From NCBI RefSeq assembly GCF_029835735.1, contig NZ_JAOEAL010000001.1:1674001-1738000 (forward strand): a stretch of DNA of 64,000 bases. The letters are read 5' to 3'. Positions 26,216-35,885 of the stretch are shown piece by piece (position 1 is the stretch's first letter; each line of letters begins with the position of its first letter). This DNA is from Shewanella sp. GD04112 (lineage in GTDB: Bacteria > Pseudomonadota > Gammaproteobacteria > Enterobacterales > Shewanellaceae). The notes beneath the pieces are model-generated. The model was not told the origin of the DNA, did not search any database, and saw nothing but the letters and a program-made list of their open reading frames with translations. Both the position numbers and the translations under genes were made by a program.

Positions 26216-26548
26216 ATGTTCATTTCAAATGCATATGCAAATGCTGCAGGCGCTCCACAGGGTGGCGGCACCATGGAATTGATTTTCATGCTGGTGATTT
26301 TCGGTCTGATTTTCTATTTCATGATTTTCCGTCCGCAATCTAAGCGTGTTAAAGAGCACAAGAACCTGATGTCATCTTTAACCAAGGGCGACGAAGTCCT
26401 GACCAGCGGCGGTATCTTAGGTAAGATTGCAAAGATCAGCGATGAAAATGACTACGTGTTACTGAGCTTGAACGACACGACTCAAATTACAATTAAAAAA
26501 GATTACATTGCAGCTGTATTGCCTAAGGGCTCTATCCAGTCGTTGTAA
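26216..26548 (+). CDS. yajC: Preprotein translocase subunit YajC
   Basis: The 110-residue protein has a single membrane helix (about residues 21-40, LIFMLVIFGLIFYFMIF) followed by the typical RPQSKRVKEHKNLMSSL and GGILGKI stretches. YajC associates with SecDF and the SecYEG channel. It starts 27 bases after tgt and is followed 18 bases later by secD. Confidence 0.96.
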   Translation: MFISNAYANAAGAPQGGGTMELIFMLVIFGLIFYFMIFRPQSKRVKEHKNLMSSLTKGDEVLTSGGILGKIAKISDENDYVLLSLNDTTQITIKKDYIAAVLPKGSIQSL

Positions 26549-26565
26549 GCCAAGAGGGCTCAGGC

Positions 26566-28416
26566 GTGTTAAATAAATACCCAATGTGGAAAAACATTAT
26601 GGTGGTGCTCGTCATCGCCATAGGTTGTTTCTATGCCGTACCTAACCTGTTCGGTGAAGATCATGCGGTGCAAGTAGTGGCGACTCGAGGTGCTGAAGTC
26701 ACGGCATCTACCCAAGCCAGAGTGAACGAGCTGTTAGCCAGTAAGGGCATTGCGGTAAAACGCTCTGAGCTTGAAAAAGGTCAATTGTTGGTTCGCGTAC
26801 AAAACGCGGATCAACAGTTGCTGGCCAAAGAAACCATCGCCGAAGACTTAGGTGACAAGTTTACCGTGGCACTCAACCTTGCCCCTGCCACACCGCAGTG
26901 GCTCGAGTCTATGGGCGGTAGCCCAATGAAACTCGGTCTGGACCTTCGCGGTGGTGTGCACTTCTTAATGGAAGTGGACATGGGCGAAGCCATCCGCAAG
27001 ATGGAAGAGGCCAAAGTGGCCGATTTCCGTTCTCAATTACGTGAAGAAAAAATCCGTTACGCGGGCATTCGCAACAATGCGCAAGGTATCGAGATTAAAT
27101 TCCGTGATGCCGAAAGTTTAGCCAGTGCAGAACGTTTCTTAAAATCTCGCAGCAACGATATGGTGTTCAGCGATGTGAGCAAGGGTGAAGACTTTGCCCT
27201 GCAAGCCGTCATGAGCGAAACCTATCTTAAGCAGATTAAAGAAGAAGCGCTGCAGCAAAACATTACCACTATCCGTAACCGTGTGAACGAGTTAGGGGTA
27301 GCTGAGCCTGTGGTTCAACGCCAAGGTGCTGAGCGTATTATCGTTGAGCTGCCAGGTGTACAAGACACTGCCCGCGCCAAGGAAATCTTAGGTGCAACTG
27401 CATCGATTGAATTCCACATGGTGGACGATAAGGCCGACCCTAATGCGGCGCAATCAGGCCGTGTACCTGCGGGTTCTGAGGTGTATCAACGCCGTGAAGG
27501 CGGTCAAGTGGTACTGAAGAAGGAAGTGATGCTAACGGGTGATCATATCACTGGCGCACAACCAAGTTTTGACCAATACAGCCGTCCACAGGTGAGCATC
27601 AACCTCGATGCTAAAGGCGGTACCATTTTCTCTAACGTGACTAAGGACAATATCGGTAAACCGATGGCGACCTTGTTCATCGAATATAAAGACAGCGGTG
27701 AGCGTAACGCCGATGGCAGCGTCAAGATGCAGAAAATCCAAGAAGTGATTTCTGTGGCGACCATTCAAGCGCGTTTAGGTCGTAACTTTGTGATCACCGG
27801 CTTAAGCCATGGTGAAGCACAAAACCTCGCACTGCTGCTGCGTGCTGGTGCTCTGATTGCGCCCGTATCGATTGTGGAAGAACGTACTATCGGTCCAAGC
27901 CTGGGTGCAGAAAACATCGAAAGCGGTGTGCAAGCCATGATTTGGGGTATGGCAGTCGTACTTATCTTCATGCTGGTTTACTACCGTAGTTTCGGCTTGA
28001 TCGCCAACTTAGCCTTAACGGCCAACTTAGTGATGGTGGTTGGGGTGATGTCTATGATCCCTGGCGCCGTATTAACACTGCCAGGTATTGCCGGTATGGT
28101 GTTAACAGTGGGTATGGCGGTTGACGGTAACGTACTGATTTACGAGCGTATCCGTGAAGAGTTACGTGCAGGTCGCAGCGTACAGCAGGCGATTCACGAA
28201 GGTTACGGTAACGCATTCTCTACCATCGCCGACGCTAACATCACTACCTTCTTGACAGCGCTGATCCTGTTCGCCGTCGGTACTGGCGCGATCAAAGGCT
28301 TCGCGGTGACCCTGATGATCGGTATTGCGACATCAATGTTTACCGCTATCGTGGGTACTCGCTCAATCGTGAACGCGATTTGGGGCGGTAAGCGCGTGAA
28401 GACGCTGTCTATCTAA
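26566..28416 (+). CDS. secD: Protein translocase subunit SecD
   Basis: The 616-residue protein has a first membrane helix near residues 8-25, a large periplasmic part with LGLDLRGGVHFLMEVD, and a C-terminal membrane part with GMAVDGNVLIYERIREELR. SecD with SecF uses the proton gradient to help complete protein export. The start is GTG. secF follows 13 bases later, so they are co-transcribed. Confidence 0.97.
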   Translation: MLNKYPMWKNIMVVLVIAIGCFYAVPNLFGEDHAVQVVATRGAEVTASTQARVNELLASKGIAVKRSELEKGQLLVRVQNADQQLLAKETIAEDLGDKFTVALNLAPATPQWLESMGGSPMKLGLDLRGGVHFLMEVDMGEAIRKMEEAKVADFRSQLREEKIRYAGIRNNAQGIEIKFRDAESLASAERFLKSRSNDMVFSDVSKGEDFALQAVMSETYLKQIKEEALQQNITTIRNRVNELGVAEPVVQRQGAERIIVELPGVQDTARAKEILGATASIEFHMVDDKADPNAAQSGRVPAGSEVYQRREGGQVVLKKEVMLTGDHITGAQPSFDQYSRPQVSINLDAKGGTIFSNVTKDNIGKPMATLFIEYKDSGERNADGSVKMQKIQEVISVATIQARLGRNFVITGLSHGEAQNLALLLRAGALIAPVSIVEERTIGPSLGAENIESGVQAMIWGMAVVLIFMLVYYRSFGLIANLALTANLVMVVGVMSMIPGAVLTLPGIAGMVLTVGMAVDGNVLIYERIREELRAGRSVQQAIHEGYGNAFSTIADANITTFLTALILFAVGTGAIKGFAVTLMIGIATSMFTAIVGTRSIVNAIWGGKRVKTLSI

Positions 28417-28428
28417 GGGGAAGCGATA

Positions 28429-29376
28429 ATGTTAGAAATTTTATCTTTAAAACGTACGGTTAACTTCCTCCGTCATGCGCTGCCTATCAGTATTATGTCT
28501 GCCATTTTGGTGTTTGGCTCGCTGGTGTCCTTGGCGACCAAAGGCATTAACTGGGGCTTAGACTTTACCGGCGGTACTGTGGTTGAGATGGAGTTTACTC
28601 AACCCGTCGATTTGAACGTACTGCGTTTGAAACTGTCTGCACCTGAGTTAGATGGTGCAGTGGTACAAAACTTCGGTTCTAGCCGTGACATATTGGTGCG
28701 TCTGTCGGTGAAAGAAGGCGTAAGCAGCGATGTACAGGTCAAATCTGTGATGGCTGCGGCCCAGCAAGTGGATGCGGGCGTTCAACAGAAACGTGTTGAA
28801 TTCGTCGGTCCTCAAGTGGGTAAAGAACTGGCCGAGCAGGGCGGTTTAGCGGTATTGGTCGCGCTTATCTGTATCATGATCTACGTGTCTTTCCGTTTCG
28901 AATGGCGTTTAGCCTTCGGTTCGGTGGCAGCACTTGCCCACGACGTGATTGTAACCTTAGGTGTGTTCTCCTTATTCCAACTGGAATTCGACCTGACCGT
29001 ATTGGCGGGGGTATTAACGGTTGTGGGTTACTCACTGAACGATACAATCGTTGTGTTCGACCGTATCCGTGAAAACTTCCTCAAGATGCGTAAGAGCGAG
29101 CCAGAAGAAGTAGTCAACGTCTCTATCACCCAAACCATGAGCCGTACCATTATCACTACCGGTACGACGCTAGTGACCGTTGTGGCGCTGTTCCTGAAGG
29201 GCGGCACTATGATCCACGGTTTTGCGACAGCACTTTTATTGGGTATTTTCGTCGGTACTTATTCTTCTATCTACGTAGCAAGTTACCTTGCGATCAAACT
29301 GGGCATTTGCCGTGAGCATATGATGCCAGTTGAAGTCGAGAAAGAAGGCGCCGATCAGCCTTCTATGATGCCTTAA
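28429..29376 (+). CDS. secF: Protein translocase subunit SecF
   Basis: The 315-residue protein matches SecF: GLDFTGGTVVEMEF near residue 44, six predicted membrane helices, and GYSLNDTIVVFDRIRENF near 204. It forms the SecDF complex with the preceding gene product. The operon ends at a strong terminator 48 bases downstream. Confidence 0.97.
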   Translation: MLEILSLKRTVNFLRHALPISIMSAILVFGSLVSLATKGINWGLDFTGGTVVEMEFTQPVDLNVLRLKLSAPELDGAVVQNFGSSRDILVRLSVKEGVSSDVQVKSVMAAAQQVDAGVQQKRVEFVGPQVGKELAEQGGLAVLVALICIMIYVSFRFEWRLAFGSVAALAHDVIVTLGVFSLFQLEFDLTVLAGVLTVVGYSLNDTIVVFDRIRENFLKMRKSEPEEVVNVSITQTMSRTIITTGTTLVTVVALFLKGGTMIHGFATALLLGIFVGTYSSIYVASYLAIKLGICREHMMPVEVEKEGADQPSMMP

Positions 29377-29423
29377 TCGGGTATTGAGACTTGAGGTCGT
29401 GTATCACGACTGTTGAAAAAAAG

Positions 29424-29449
29424 AGCCACCGCTGAGGTGGCTTTTTTTT
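29424..29449 (+). terminator. Terminator of the tgt-yajC-secD-secF run
   Basis: Stem AGCCACC/GGTGGCT with a five-base loop, followed by a run of T residues. Confidence 0.9.
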
Positions 29450-29634
29450 ACTGAGAATTTTGGCCTTTCCGATAATCTGCTAGCAAACTCACAACTTTAT
29501 AGTGACTAATGCTGTAAAACCTAAATGTTAATTTCATTAACAACTGCTGTAAAAAACAGCGCTCGACAGGCTCGGTTATTTCACAGTAGGATGTCGGCTG
29601 CCCATATCTAGAGAGTATTGTTGTAGGATGTCGC

Positions 29635-29952
29635 ATGGAAGAACGTAAGACGTTAGTCGCTGGTGGAAACTTATTGCAGGCCCATACATGGAAGGGATTA
29701 TTAGAAGCCTGTGGTATTCATGTGGAGTTGCGTGGCGAGGCCTTATTAGGCGGCGTGGGTGAATTGCCCGCCGGGCTACATAATGTTGAGCTTTGGGTAC
29801 GTGAGTCGCAACTGGCGAAAGCACAGGCCCAGTTAAGTGGCTTGGATGTGATTAGTCCCCAGTGGCAATGCGTGCAATGCCATGAGATGAATGAGGGTAG
29901 TTTTGAATTATGTTGGCATTGCAGCGCCGAGCGCAGCGAAAGCCATAATTAA
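29635..29952 (+). CDS. DUF2007-type protein with C-terminal zinc ribbon
   Basis: The 105-residue protein begins with the short alpha-beta domain of DUF2007 (a PII-like putative signal-transducing fold; HTWKGLLEACGI and ELWVRESQLAKAQ are typical). It ends in a zinc ribbon with CVQC and CWHC pairs. The combination may sense or bind a partner, but its role is not established. It is a single gene; bases 29953-30226 after it hold no supported feature. Confidence 0.8.
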   Translation: MEERKTLVAGGNLLQAHTWKGLLEACGIHVELRGEALLGGVGELPAGLHNVELWVRESQLAKAQAQLSGLDVISPQWQCVQCHEMNEGSFELCWHCSAERSESHN

Positions 29953-30226
29953 TCCTCATCCCATTCATCGTTTCTCAAACCGCTGACACTGCGATGCGTT
30001 GAAGGCGTGGGGTTAGCAATGCCGCCTTGTTCTCAGCGCCAAGTGCCTATTCCAGGCTACCCGAGTAAGGCTAAGAGGCGGGAGCCATTCCCCCCGCAAG
30101 CTTTGGCTTATAAAACCCGCGATTGTCACATGCTGTTAACCGCAAGGATTGCGTCTCCCCGCGTAGCGAATTACACTTCAATTCATATTAGCTAAGTCAT
30201 TCAATCCCTTATCTAAGGAGGATCTG

Positions 30227-30586
30227 ATGCATCCATCCAGTGCTTTTTCGGCTCTTGTCGAATCGATTCGTCCCCATGTTGTTGAAGTGAGTATTGAAGC
30301 CTATCAAGCCGATGACGCTTGGGTGTTGATAGATGTCCGTGAAGATAATGAATGGCTACAGGATCACCTGCCGCAGGCGAAACACATGAGCCGCGGCATT
30401 ATTGAGCGCGACATTGAACAGCGCTTTCCCGATAAACATACACCCCTGTTGCTCTATTGCGCGGGCGGCGCTCGCTCAGTGTTGGCGGCCAGCAGTTTAC
30501 AGCTAATGGGCTACCAAAAGGTCGCCTCCTTGATTGGCGGTTACAAGGGCTGGATCCAACGCCAACTACCTGTAGTGCAAGAGTAA
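30227..30586 (+). CDS. Single-domain rhodanese
   Basis: The 119-residue protein is a rhodanese (sulfurtransferase) domain with the active-site loop Cys-Ala-Gly-Gly-Ala-Arg (LLLYCAGGARSVLAA) and WVLIDVREDNEW near the start. It has no signal peptide and acts in the cytoplasm. AAGGAGG lies just before the ATG. It precedes the siroheme synthase-like gene by 30 bases, which hints at a shared role in sulfur metabolism. Confidence 0.88.
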   Translation: MHPSSAFSALVESIRPHVVEVSIEAYQADDAWVLIDVREDNEWLQDHLPQAKHMSRGIIERDIEQRFPDKHTPLLLYCAGGARSVLAASSLQLMGYQKVASLIGGYKGWIQRQLPVVQE

Positions 30587-30616
30587 TTTAGGCTGGTTTT
30601 TTTATAGGTGAGTGGC

Positions 30617-31528
30617 ATGCAATATTTCCCGCTGTTTATTGATACTGTTAATTTAAATGTCCTGTTGGTGGGGGCGGGGGATGTCGCCAGTCGTAAGCTG
30701 GCCTTGCTGACGCGTACCGAAGCCAATATCCATGTGATTGCCCCTGAGGTGAATCCCGAGGTGAAGGCTTATGCCGATGCGGGCAGGATTTTATTGTCTG
30801 AGCGGCCCGTGGTGCAGGCCGATATTCAAAACTACGATCTCATCTATCTAGCGACCGCGAACGATAAGCTCAATGCTGAATTGGCTACCTTAGCCACCGA
30901 GCGGGGAATTTGGGTCAATGCCGTGGATAATCCCGCCTATTGCCGCTTTATTACCCCATCGATTGTCGATAGGGGCCGTCTTGTGGTGGCGATAAGCACA
31001 GCAGGCGCAGCGCCCGTGTTTGCGCGCACCATTCGCGCCCGCTTAGAGACCAGCCTGCCGCAATCCCTTAAGCCCTTGTTCGACTTTGTGGCCGACAAGC
31101 GTCTCGAAGTGCAGCAAAGACTCACCAAAACCGCGACGCGCCGATTATTCTGGGAGCGTTTTTTCGACACCAATGGCGATAGGTTTGATGTGCGCACCCC
31201 TGAGCATTATCAAAATGCTTTTAATCATATCGTCAGCCGCGGAGAAATCCTGCTATTGGACGAGGCCACGCCCGTCGAGTTATTGCCGCTGGCGGCCATG
31301 CCGTTATTACAGCGCCTCGACTGGATTTACAGCGAGGTAGGTTTAGCCGAGGACTTGGCTGAGCTGGTGCGCCGCGATGCTAATCGCGCAGCGCTCCCTG
31401 CGCTGAGTGATATCAGCCGTGAATATGAGCAAGGCTCGCGCATGTTGTTGGTCGCCGATACCCAGAAGATTGAGCAACTTAAGGCGCATTTCCCGGTGGC
31501 GAAGCATTTACGCCCCGGCGCGATTTAG
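30617..31528 (+). CDS. Precorrin-2 dehydrogenase / sirohydrochlorin ferrochelatase (CysG N-terminal type)
   Basis: The protein begins MQYFPLFIDTVNLNVLLVGAGDVASRKL, the Rossmann domain of the CysG N-terminal/Met8 family. IYLATANDKLNAEL and YCRFITPSIVDRGRLVVAISTAG are also typical. It converts precorrin-2 to siroheme, the cofactor of sulfite and nitrite reductases. It lacks the uroporphyrinogen methyltransferase half of full CysG, so a separate CobA is needed. I chose ATG 30617 (303 residues); an in-frame GTG at 30608 is possible. Confidence 0.88.
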   Translation: MQYFPLFIDTVNLNVLLVGAGDVASRKLALLTRTEANIHVIAPEVNPEVKAYADAGRILLSERPVVQADIQNYDLIYLATANDKLNAELATLATERGIWVNAVDNPAYCRFITPSIVDRGRLVVAISTAGAAPVFARTIRARLETSLPQSLKPLFDFVADKRLEVQQRLTKTATRRLFWERFFDTNGDRFDVRTPEHYQNAFNHIVSRGEILLLDEATPVELLPLAAMPLLQRLDWIYSEVGLAEDLAELVRRDANRAALPALSDISREYEQGSRMLLVADTQKIEQLKAHFPVAKHLRPGAI

Positions 31529-31556
31529 TCTTCTTTATCGCAGTTTGTTTGAGCTG

Positions 31557-31592
31557 ACGGCGAGTCTTAGGTAGACTCGCCGTTATTTTTTA
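31557..31592 (+). terminator. Terminator after the siroheme synthase-like gene
   Basis: Stem ACGGCGAGTC/GACTCGCCGT followed by TATTTTTT, about 30 bases after the stop codon. Confidence 0.88.
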
Positions 31593-31613
31593 TCGTTAAG
31601 TTTAGGATGTACT

Positions 31614-32159
31614 ATGGCTCTCAAAGCGACCGTGTTTAAGGTCAATCTTCAGATCGCCGATATGGACCGAGGTTATTATCAAGATCATCAGCTGACGTTA
31701 GCGCAGCATCCCTCCGAGACCGATGGCCGCATGATGGTGCGTCTGCTGGCCTTTATCCTGAACGCTTCCGAGACCTTAAGTTTTACTAAGGGATTGTGCG
31801 TTGACGATGAGCCTGAGCTGTGGGACAAGAGTCTCTCCGGTGAAGTGGACCTGTGGATTGAGTTTGGCCAAGCCGATGAGAAATGGCTGCGTAAGGCGAG
31901 CGGCCGCGCAAAAGCGGTGCAGCTGTTTACCTACGGCGGACGTAGTGTCCCTATTTGGTGGAAACAGAATCAAGCGGCCCTAGAGCGTTATAAAAACCTT
32001 AAAGTGTGGAATATTGCCGAAGAGTCAGTGACGGCGATGGAGGCCTTAGTGAGCCGTACTATGTCGCTGCAGGCGTCTATCAGTGAAGGGCAAGTCTGGT
32101 TATCGGATAATGAGCACAGCGTGCTTATTGAGCCCGAAATGCTGAAAGATGAACAATAA
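31614..32159 (+). CDS. yaeQ: YaeQ family protein
   Basis: The 181-residue protein follows E. coli YaeQ along its length: MALKATVFKVNLQIADMDRG, GRMMVRLLAF, TKGLCVDDEPELW, EVDLWIEFG and VPIWWKQNQ. The family has a PD-(D/E)XK-like fold; its role is not settled. It is a single gene, convergent with the protease gene at 32200 and sharing a bidirectional terminator. Confidence 0.92.
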   Translation: MALKATVFKVNLQIADMDRGYYQDHQLTLAQHPSETDGRMMVRLLAFILNASETLSFTKGLCVDDEPELWDKSLSGEVDLWIEFGQADEKWLRKASGRAKAVQLFTYGGRSVPIWWKQNQAALERYKNLKVWNIAEESVTAMEALVSRTMSLQASISEGQVWLSDNEHSVLIEPEMLKDEQ

Positions 32160-32160
32160 A

Positions 32161-32190
32161 AAAGAGCCTGCAATTGCAGGCTCTTTGTTT
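32161..32190. terminator. Bidirectional terminator between yaeQ and the protease gene
   Basis: Perfect palindrome AAAGAGCCTGCA/TGCAGGCTCTTT with T tracts on both strands, placed between convergent genes. Confidence 0.9.
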
Positions 32191-32199
32191 AGACGAACA

Positions 32200-34629
32200 T
32201 TATTGGAATTTGAGTTCCCAGCTATCGATATAGCCTACGTCGCCACGGCCGCTATCAACCGCTTTGAGTTTCCACACACCGCTTGACTCAACGCCAGTCA
32301 TATCAACTGTGTAGCTCTTGTTGATATTGTCTGCGCCTGCGCCAGTGTTGTTATGCAGTGTTGCCGTTTGGCCTGTAGGGCTGACGAGCTGCACTTTTAA
32401 GTCACCAATGTAAGGGTGAACAATATTCACCACGGCAGTCACAGTGCCTGAGTTACCCGTGCGAGTCACTGTGATAGGGCTTGTGATACCAGTGGTTTTG
32501 TTATCAGGAATATTGTAGTTATCGGTGTTGGTGTAGCTTGCTGGTGTGGTAGGAGTGCCACCACCGCTTTGGGCTGTGTAGCTTGCAGTTAACGATACAC
32601 CGCTAAAGGCTGAATAGCCTTTTACCATGGCGTAGTAAGTACCAGATTGAACGTTGCTGATTGGGCAAGATTCACTGTTACCACCTTTGTATGGACGGCA
32701 ATCGTAGTTTGAGGTCGTTGGCGCTGCGCCGTACTGTACGTACAGATCCGCATCACCCGTGCCACCGTTCATCACAAAACCTAAGTTAGTTGCACCCTGT
32801 GGCACTTCAAAAGAGAAATGCAGTTCTTCACTGGCGGCGCCGCTTAGACCGGTTTTAGGCACACCATTCACTAACACGCTGTCAGTTGGTGTTGGGTCAA
32901 CCGGATCCGTTGGACCATTACAGGAAGCATCTAAGAAGGTTTTCGCTGCAACGGCATTGACCAGACCATAGCCATAATAATCATCACGACCTGCAGTGCC
33001 TAAGTCTTCAGCGGTTTGTTTGAGCGCGTTACGCACCTGAGCGGCGCTACATTCTGGATGGTAGCTCCACACTAAGGTCGCCACACCAGAAACGTGTGGG
33101 GTCGCCATCGACGTACCGTTGTAGTACTCGTAGTCTTTATTGCCTTGGTTGCTTACGGTAACGGTTGCGCCTAATTGGTTGCGTAGAGCTAAACCAGTTG
33201 CACGGTCAACAGACACTGACACCATGTTGATTTCGCTGTTAGCATCGACCAAGAAGGGGTTTTGTAGCCCAGGTAAGGCGCTGTTACTGTACACGATAAC
33301 GGCGCTAGCGCCGGCATTCTTACAGGCTTTTACCGCGTTGATTTCTGGGTACGAAGTACCTTGGTTACCCACACGCTCAACTAAACACACCTTGTTGGTC
33401 ATATTGCCGCAGTTGAAGGTTGAGCCGCTAACCGTACATTCGGCTAAGGTTGCGGTTGCCGTGCCATTGTATGGATTGGGCGCGTAGTTGGTGCCCGATG
33501 GTGTTAAGCGATTGTGTGGCACAACACCTGAGTTGAAGTAAGACTGACCACCGATAGTAATATCGGCTAAACGGCCTTCACCGCGGGTCACGGTAGAGAG
33601 AATCGCTTCACCAGGGCCTGAGATTTCCACTTGGTTGGTGTACTGAGAGAAGGCTGAGTGGTCTTTATGATTATCGACCGATGCCACAGACATCACCGCA
33701 TCGTAAGAGGCAGGGTAGCTGTGGGTATTGTTACCGGCGTTACCGGCCGCAGCAATCAACAGCACGCCGTTATTGTAGTGAGCCGCTAACGCGTTACGCT
33801 CAGTGGTGCTGGAGCCCGCGCCACCTAAGCTCATGGTGACCACGTTTGCGCCATTCGCCACACAGGTATCTACGGCTGATACGAGGGATGAGGAGTAACC
33901 CCAACCAGACTCGTTAAAGACTTTAATGACATGGATATTGGCATTTTGATTTGGCATTACGCCAATAACGCCGTCGTTGTTAGCGATCGCCGCGATAGTA
34001 CCCGCAACGTGGGTTCCATGGGCGTTGTTATTGCCGGGCTCGTACCAGTTACCTGTGCCAGAGTTGTTGGTACCCGTGACATTGTTACCGCTTAAGTCGC
34101 TGTGACCACGGTCATAACCAGAGTCGATAATACAGATGGTGCGGTTACCCGCTTGGCTGTCGCTTAATTGGGTTGCACCCACAAAGGTTTGTCCCCAAGG
34201 CGTTGTTTCGCTTAGCAGGTGGCGTGGCATGTCCTCTTCCACATATTCCACATCGGCACGTGCTCTTAATGCCTTAATGCCATTGTTATCCAGCTTAACA
34301 GAGTAGCTGTTACTGCGGCCGATACGCTTCATTTCTTTGGCTTGCGCCTTGTTCAGCACACTGTGCTGGGCGCTAATTTCAGCTACTTGAGGCTGATAGT
34401 TCATTGTGGTAGCGAGCTGATCGCTACTTTGCAGGCTGCTTTCAGACATCAGGGCTGGCGCATCGGCATTTTTAAACTTAACGATATAGCGCTTTGGCAG
34501 AGGTGAGGTCTGTGCTTGCATCGCTGCGGCGAAACCCGGTGCATCGGGGGCAGCATTAACACCTGCTGAGATCGCAATAGCTAAGCTAGATAAACTCAGG
34601 GCTATCTTAGTGGTTCGATTGATTGTCAT
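32200..34629 (-). CDS. Secreted subtilisin-like serine protease (S8) with PA, PPC and P domains
   Basis: The 809-residue protein has a signal peptide (1-26), an inhibitor-type propeptide (about 40-120) and an S8 catalytic domain with Asp169 (IIDSGYDRG), His207 (HGTHVAG) and Ser507 (NGTSMATPHVSG). A protease-associated (PA) domain is inserted between His and Ser (about 365-490). C-terminal are a PPC domain (about 590-690, with GGTGDADLYVQYG) and a P/homo B domain (about 700-809, IGDLKVQLVSPTG). It is likely exported and self-processed, then digests extracellular protein. Several Cys pairs suggest disulfides. Confidence 0.93.
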   Translation of the reverse strand: MTINRTTKIALSLSSLAIAISAGVNAAPDAPGFAAAMQAQTSPLPKRYIVKFKNADAPALMSESSLQSSDQLATTMNYQPQVAEISAQHSVLNKAQAKEMKRIGRSNSYSVKLDNNGIKALRARADVEYVEEDMPRHLLSETTPWGQTFVGATQLSDSQAGNRTICIIDSGYDRGHSDLSGNNVTGTNNSGTGNWYEPGNNNAHGTHVAGTIAAIANNDGVIGVMPNQNANIHVIKVFNESGWGYSSSLVSAVDTCVANGANVVTMSLGGAGSSTTERNALAAHYNNGVLLIAAAGNAGNNTHSYPASYDAVMSVASVDNHKDHSAFSQYTNQVEISGPGEAILSTVTRGEGRLADITIGGQSYFNSGVVPHNRLTPSGTNYAPNPYNGTATATLAECTVSGSTFNCGNMTNKVCLVERVGNQGTSYPEINAVKACKNAGASAVIVYSNSALPGLQNPFLVDANSEINMVSVSVDRATGLALRNQLGATVTVSNQGNKDYEYYNGTSMATPHVSGVATLVWSYHPECSAAQVRNALKQTAEDLGTAGRDDYYGYGLVNAVAAKTFLDASCNGPTDPVDPTPTDSVLVNGVPKTGLSGAASEELHFSFEVPQGATNLGFVMNGGTGDADLYVQYGAAPTTSNYDCRPYKGGNSESCPISNVQSGTYYAMVKGYSAFSGVSLTASYTAQSGGGTPTTPASYTNTDNYNIPDNKTTGITSPITVTRTGNSGTVTAVVNIVHPYIGDLKVQLVSPTGQTATLHNNTGAGADNINKSYTVDMTGVESSGVWKLKAVDSGRGDVGYIDSWELKFQ

Positions 34630-35166
34630 GTTTTTCTTCCATGTTCAATTTAGTGTTAATCATTATTATTTTGTGCTTTTAAAGAATAACTACGACTCAT
34701 ATGCTACTCGGTTAGTGAATTTATCTTTGGAGTAAGTATTTGTAAATTAAATGTTAATGGTATGGCGGTTTGTAAAGCGCCTTGAGGTAATAAGCGGGTT
34801 TATTGAATAAAAAACCATATGTTACAAGTTGTAACTAATATTTAGCGCGATTTGTGTTTATTTATGTGGAAAAGGTGAATAAGCAAAAGCGAATTTTATC
34901 GGCCTTAACAGCGGATGATGGATTATCGTTAATGTCTAATTTATTGAAATTAATATTTATAATTTTTTGGAATTAAAAGTAATAAAATTAAGAGTGTTTT
35001 TCTTTGCTTGATGTTGAGTTTATTTCAAGTGATTGATTATGCGATTTTATTGCATTTTTGCGTCGAAGCTTTGGCATTTGCCAATTTATTGGCTTTTGTG
35101 CATCGTCAGGGCAGGATAATCGACTGGTCGTACTTGGTGAGCTGAATAAACATCGGCCGAAATATA
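34630..35166. other. AT-rich intergenic stretch upstream of the protease gene
   Basis: About 540 bases with no supported gene; short open frames here lack ribosome binding sites. The part near 34630-34900 probably holds the protease promoter. Nothing else is visible. Confidence 0.5.
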
Positions 35167-35189
35167 AAAAGCGCCAACAGGCGCTTTTT
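35167..35189. terminator. Terminator of the RND-rhodanese operon
   Basis: Stem AAAAGCGCC/GGCGCTTTT with an AACA loop and T residues on both strands. It lies 19 bases after the rhodanese stop on the minus strand. Confidence 0.88.
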
Positions 35190-35207
35190 ATCGATCTCAA
35201 CAGCGAG

Positions 35208-35606
35208 TTATTCTGTTTTAGGTTGAGTGTCGGCTAAGGTCTGATAACCGCCACCGTTATAGGTTTGAGTGTAACCCGCCGCGACGAGGGCTTCGGTTGC
35301 GATACTGCTGCGTCGACCGCTACGACAATACAACACCACGGGCGCATCTTTGGCGATACCGCGCTTAGCAAACTCGGCGGCGACTTGCTCAAAGGGAATA
35401 TTAACCGCATTGGCTAAATGGCCCGCGGCAAATTCCTCTGGGGTGCGTACATCGAGCACCATAGCACCAGCAGCGATTTTTTGCCACGCAACTTGAGGCT
35501 CTTGATCGGCGGCACTTGCCGCGTTCGGGACTAAGGTGAGTGATGACAGACTCAAGAGAGCCACCCCCAGTAAGGTTTTACTGCGACACAGTAACTTGTT
35601 GAACAC
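35208..35606 (-). CDS. Exported rhodanese
   Basis: From GTG 35606 (AAGGAGA six bases upstream) the protein is 132 residues with a signal peptide ending in NAASA and one rhodanese domain with the loop YCRSGRRS. It should act in the periplasm. The open frame continues to 35738, but that part overlaps the DUF2892 gene and lacks a ribosome binding site. E. coli YgaP joins a rhodanese and a DUF2892 membrane part in one protein; here they are two neighbouring genes. Confidence 0.88.
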   Translation of the reverse strand: MFNKLLCRSKTLLGVALLSLSSLTLVPNAASAADQEPQVAWQKIAAGAMVLDVRTPEEFAAGHLANAVNIPFEQVAAEFAKRGIAKDAPVVLYCRSGRRSSIATEALVAAGYTQTYNGGGYQTLADTQPKTE

Positions 35607-35631
35607 TGACTTTCTCCTTTGCAAATGTGCA

Positions 35632-35844
35632 TTAACCTTGTTTCGCGATTTCGGCTTCGGATTTGACGCCCAATTTGCGTAATACCATGGCCGCAGGGCA
35701 AAAACCCGTGAAAGCGCTTTGGAATAGGTTAGCGCCAACGAAGGCCGTTAACCACATAAAGTTATGGTGCACAAAAGCGGTTAACACCAAAGACAGTAAC
35801 ACCATAAATCCGGCAAAGGCCATAATGCTGCGTTCGAGTGACAT
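35632..35844 (-). CDS. DUF2892 (YgaP-like) inner membrane protein
   Basis: The 70-residue protein has two membrane helices (about 8-26 and 31-48) with the typical MSLERSIMAFAGFMVLLSL start and FTGFCPAAMVLRKLG end. It lies 25 bases before the rhodanese and 41 bases after the RND permease gene on the same strand, so all four genes (adaptor, permease, DUF2892, rhodanese) probably form one operon. Confidence 0.88.
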   Translation of the reverse strand: MSLERSIMAFAGFMVLLSLVLTAFVHHNFMWLTAFVGANLFQSAFTGFCPAAMVLRKLGVKSEAEIAKQG

Positions 35845-35885
35845 AGGTTGCTCCTAGAGGCAGCGCTATGGCTGCCTATTGTGGG

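Noticed and set aside
29953..30226. Possible small ORF at 30007-30195.
   Set aside because: No ribosome binding site, no protein-like pattern, and a frame rich in proline and arginine typical of chance.
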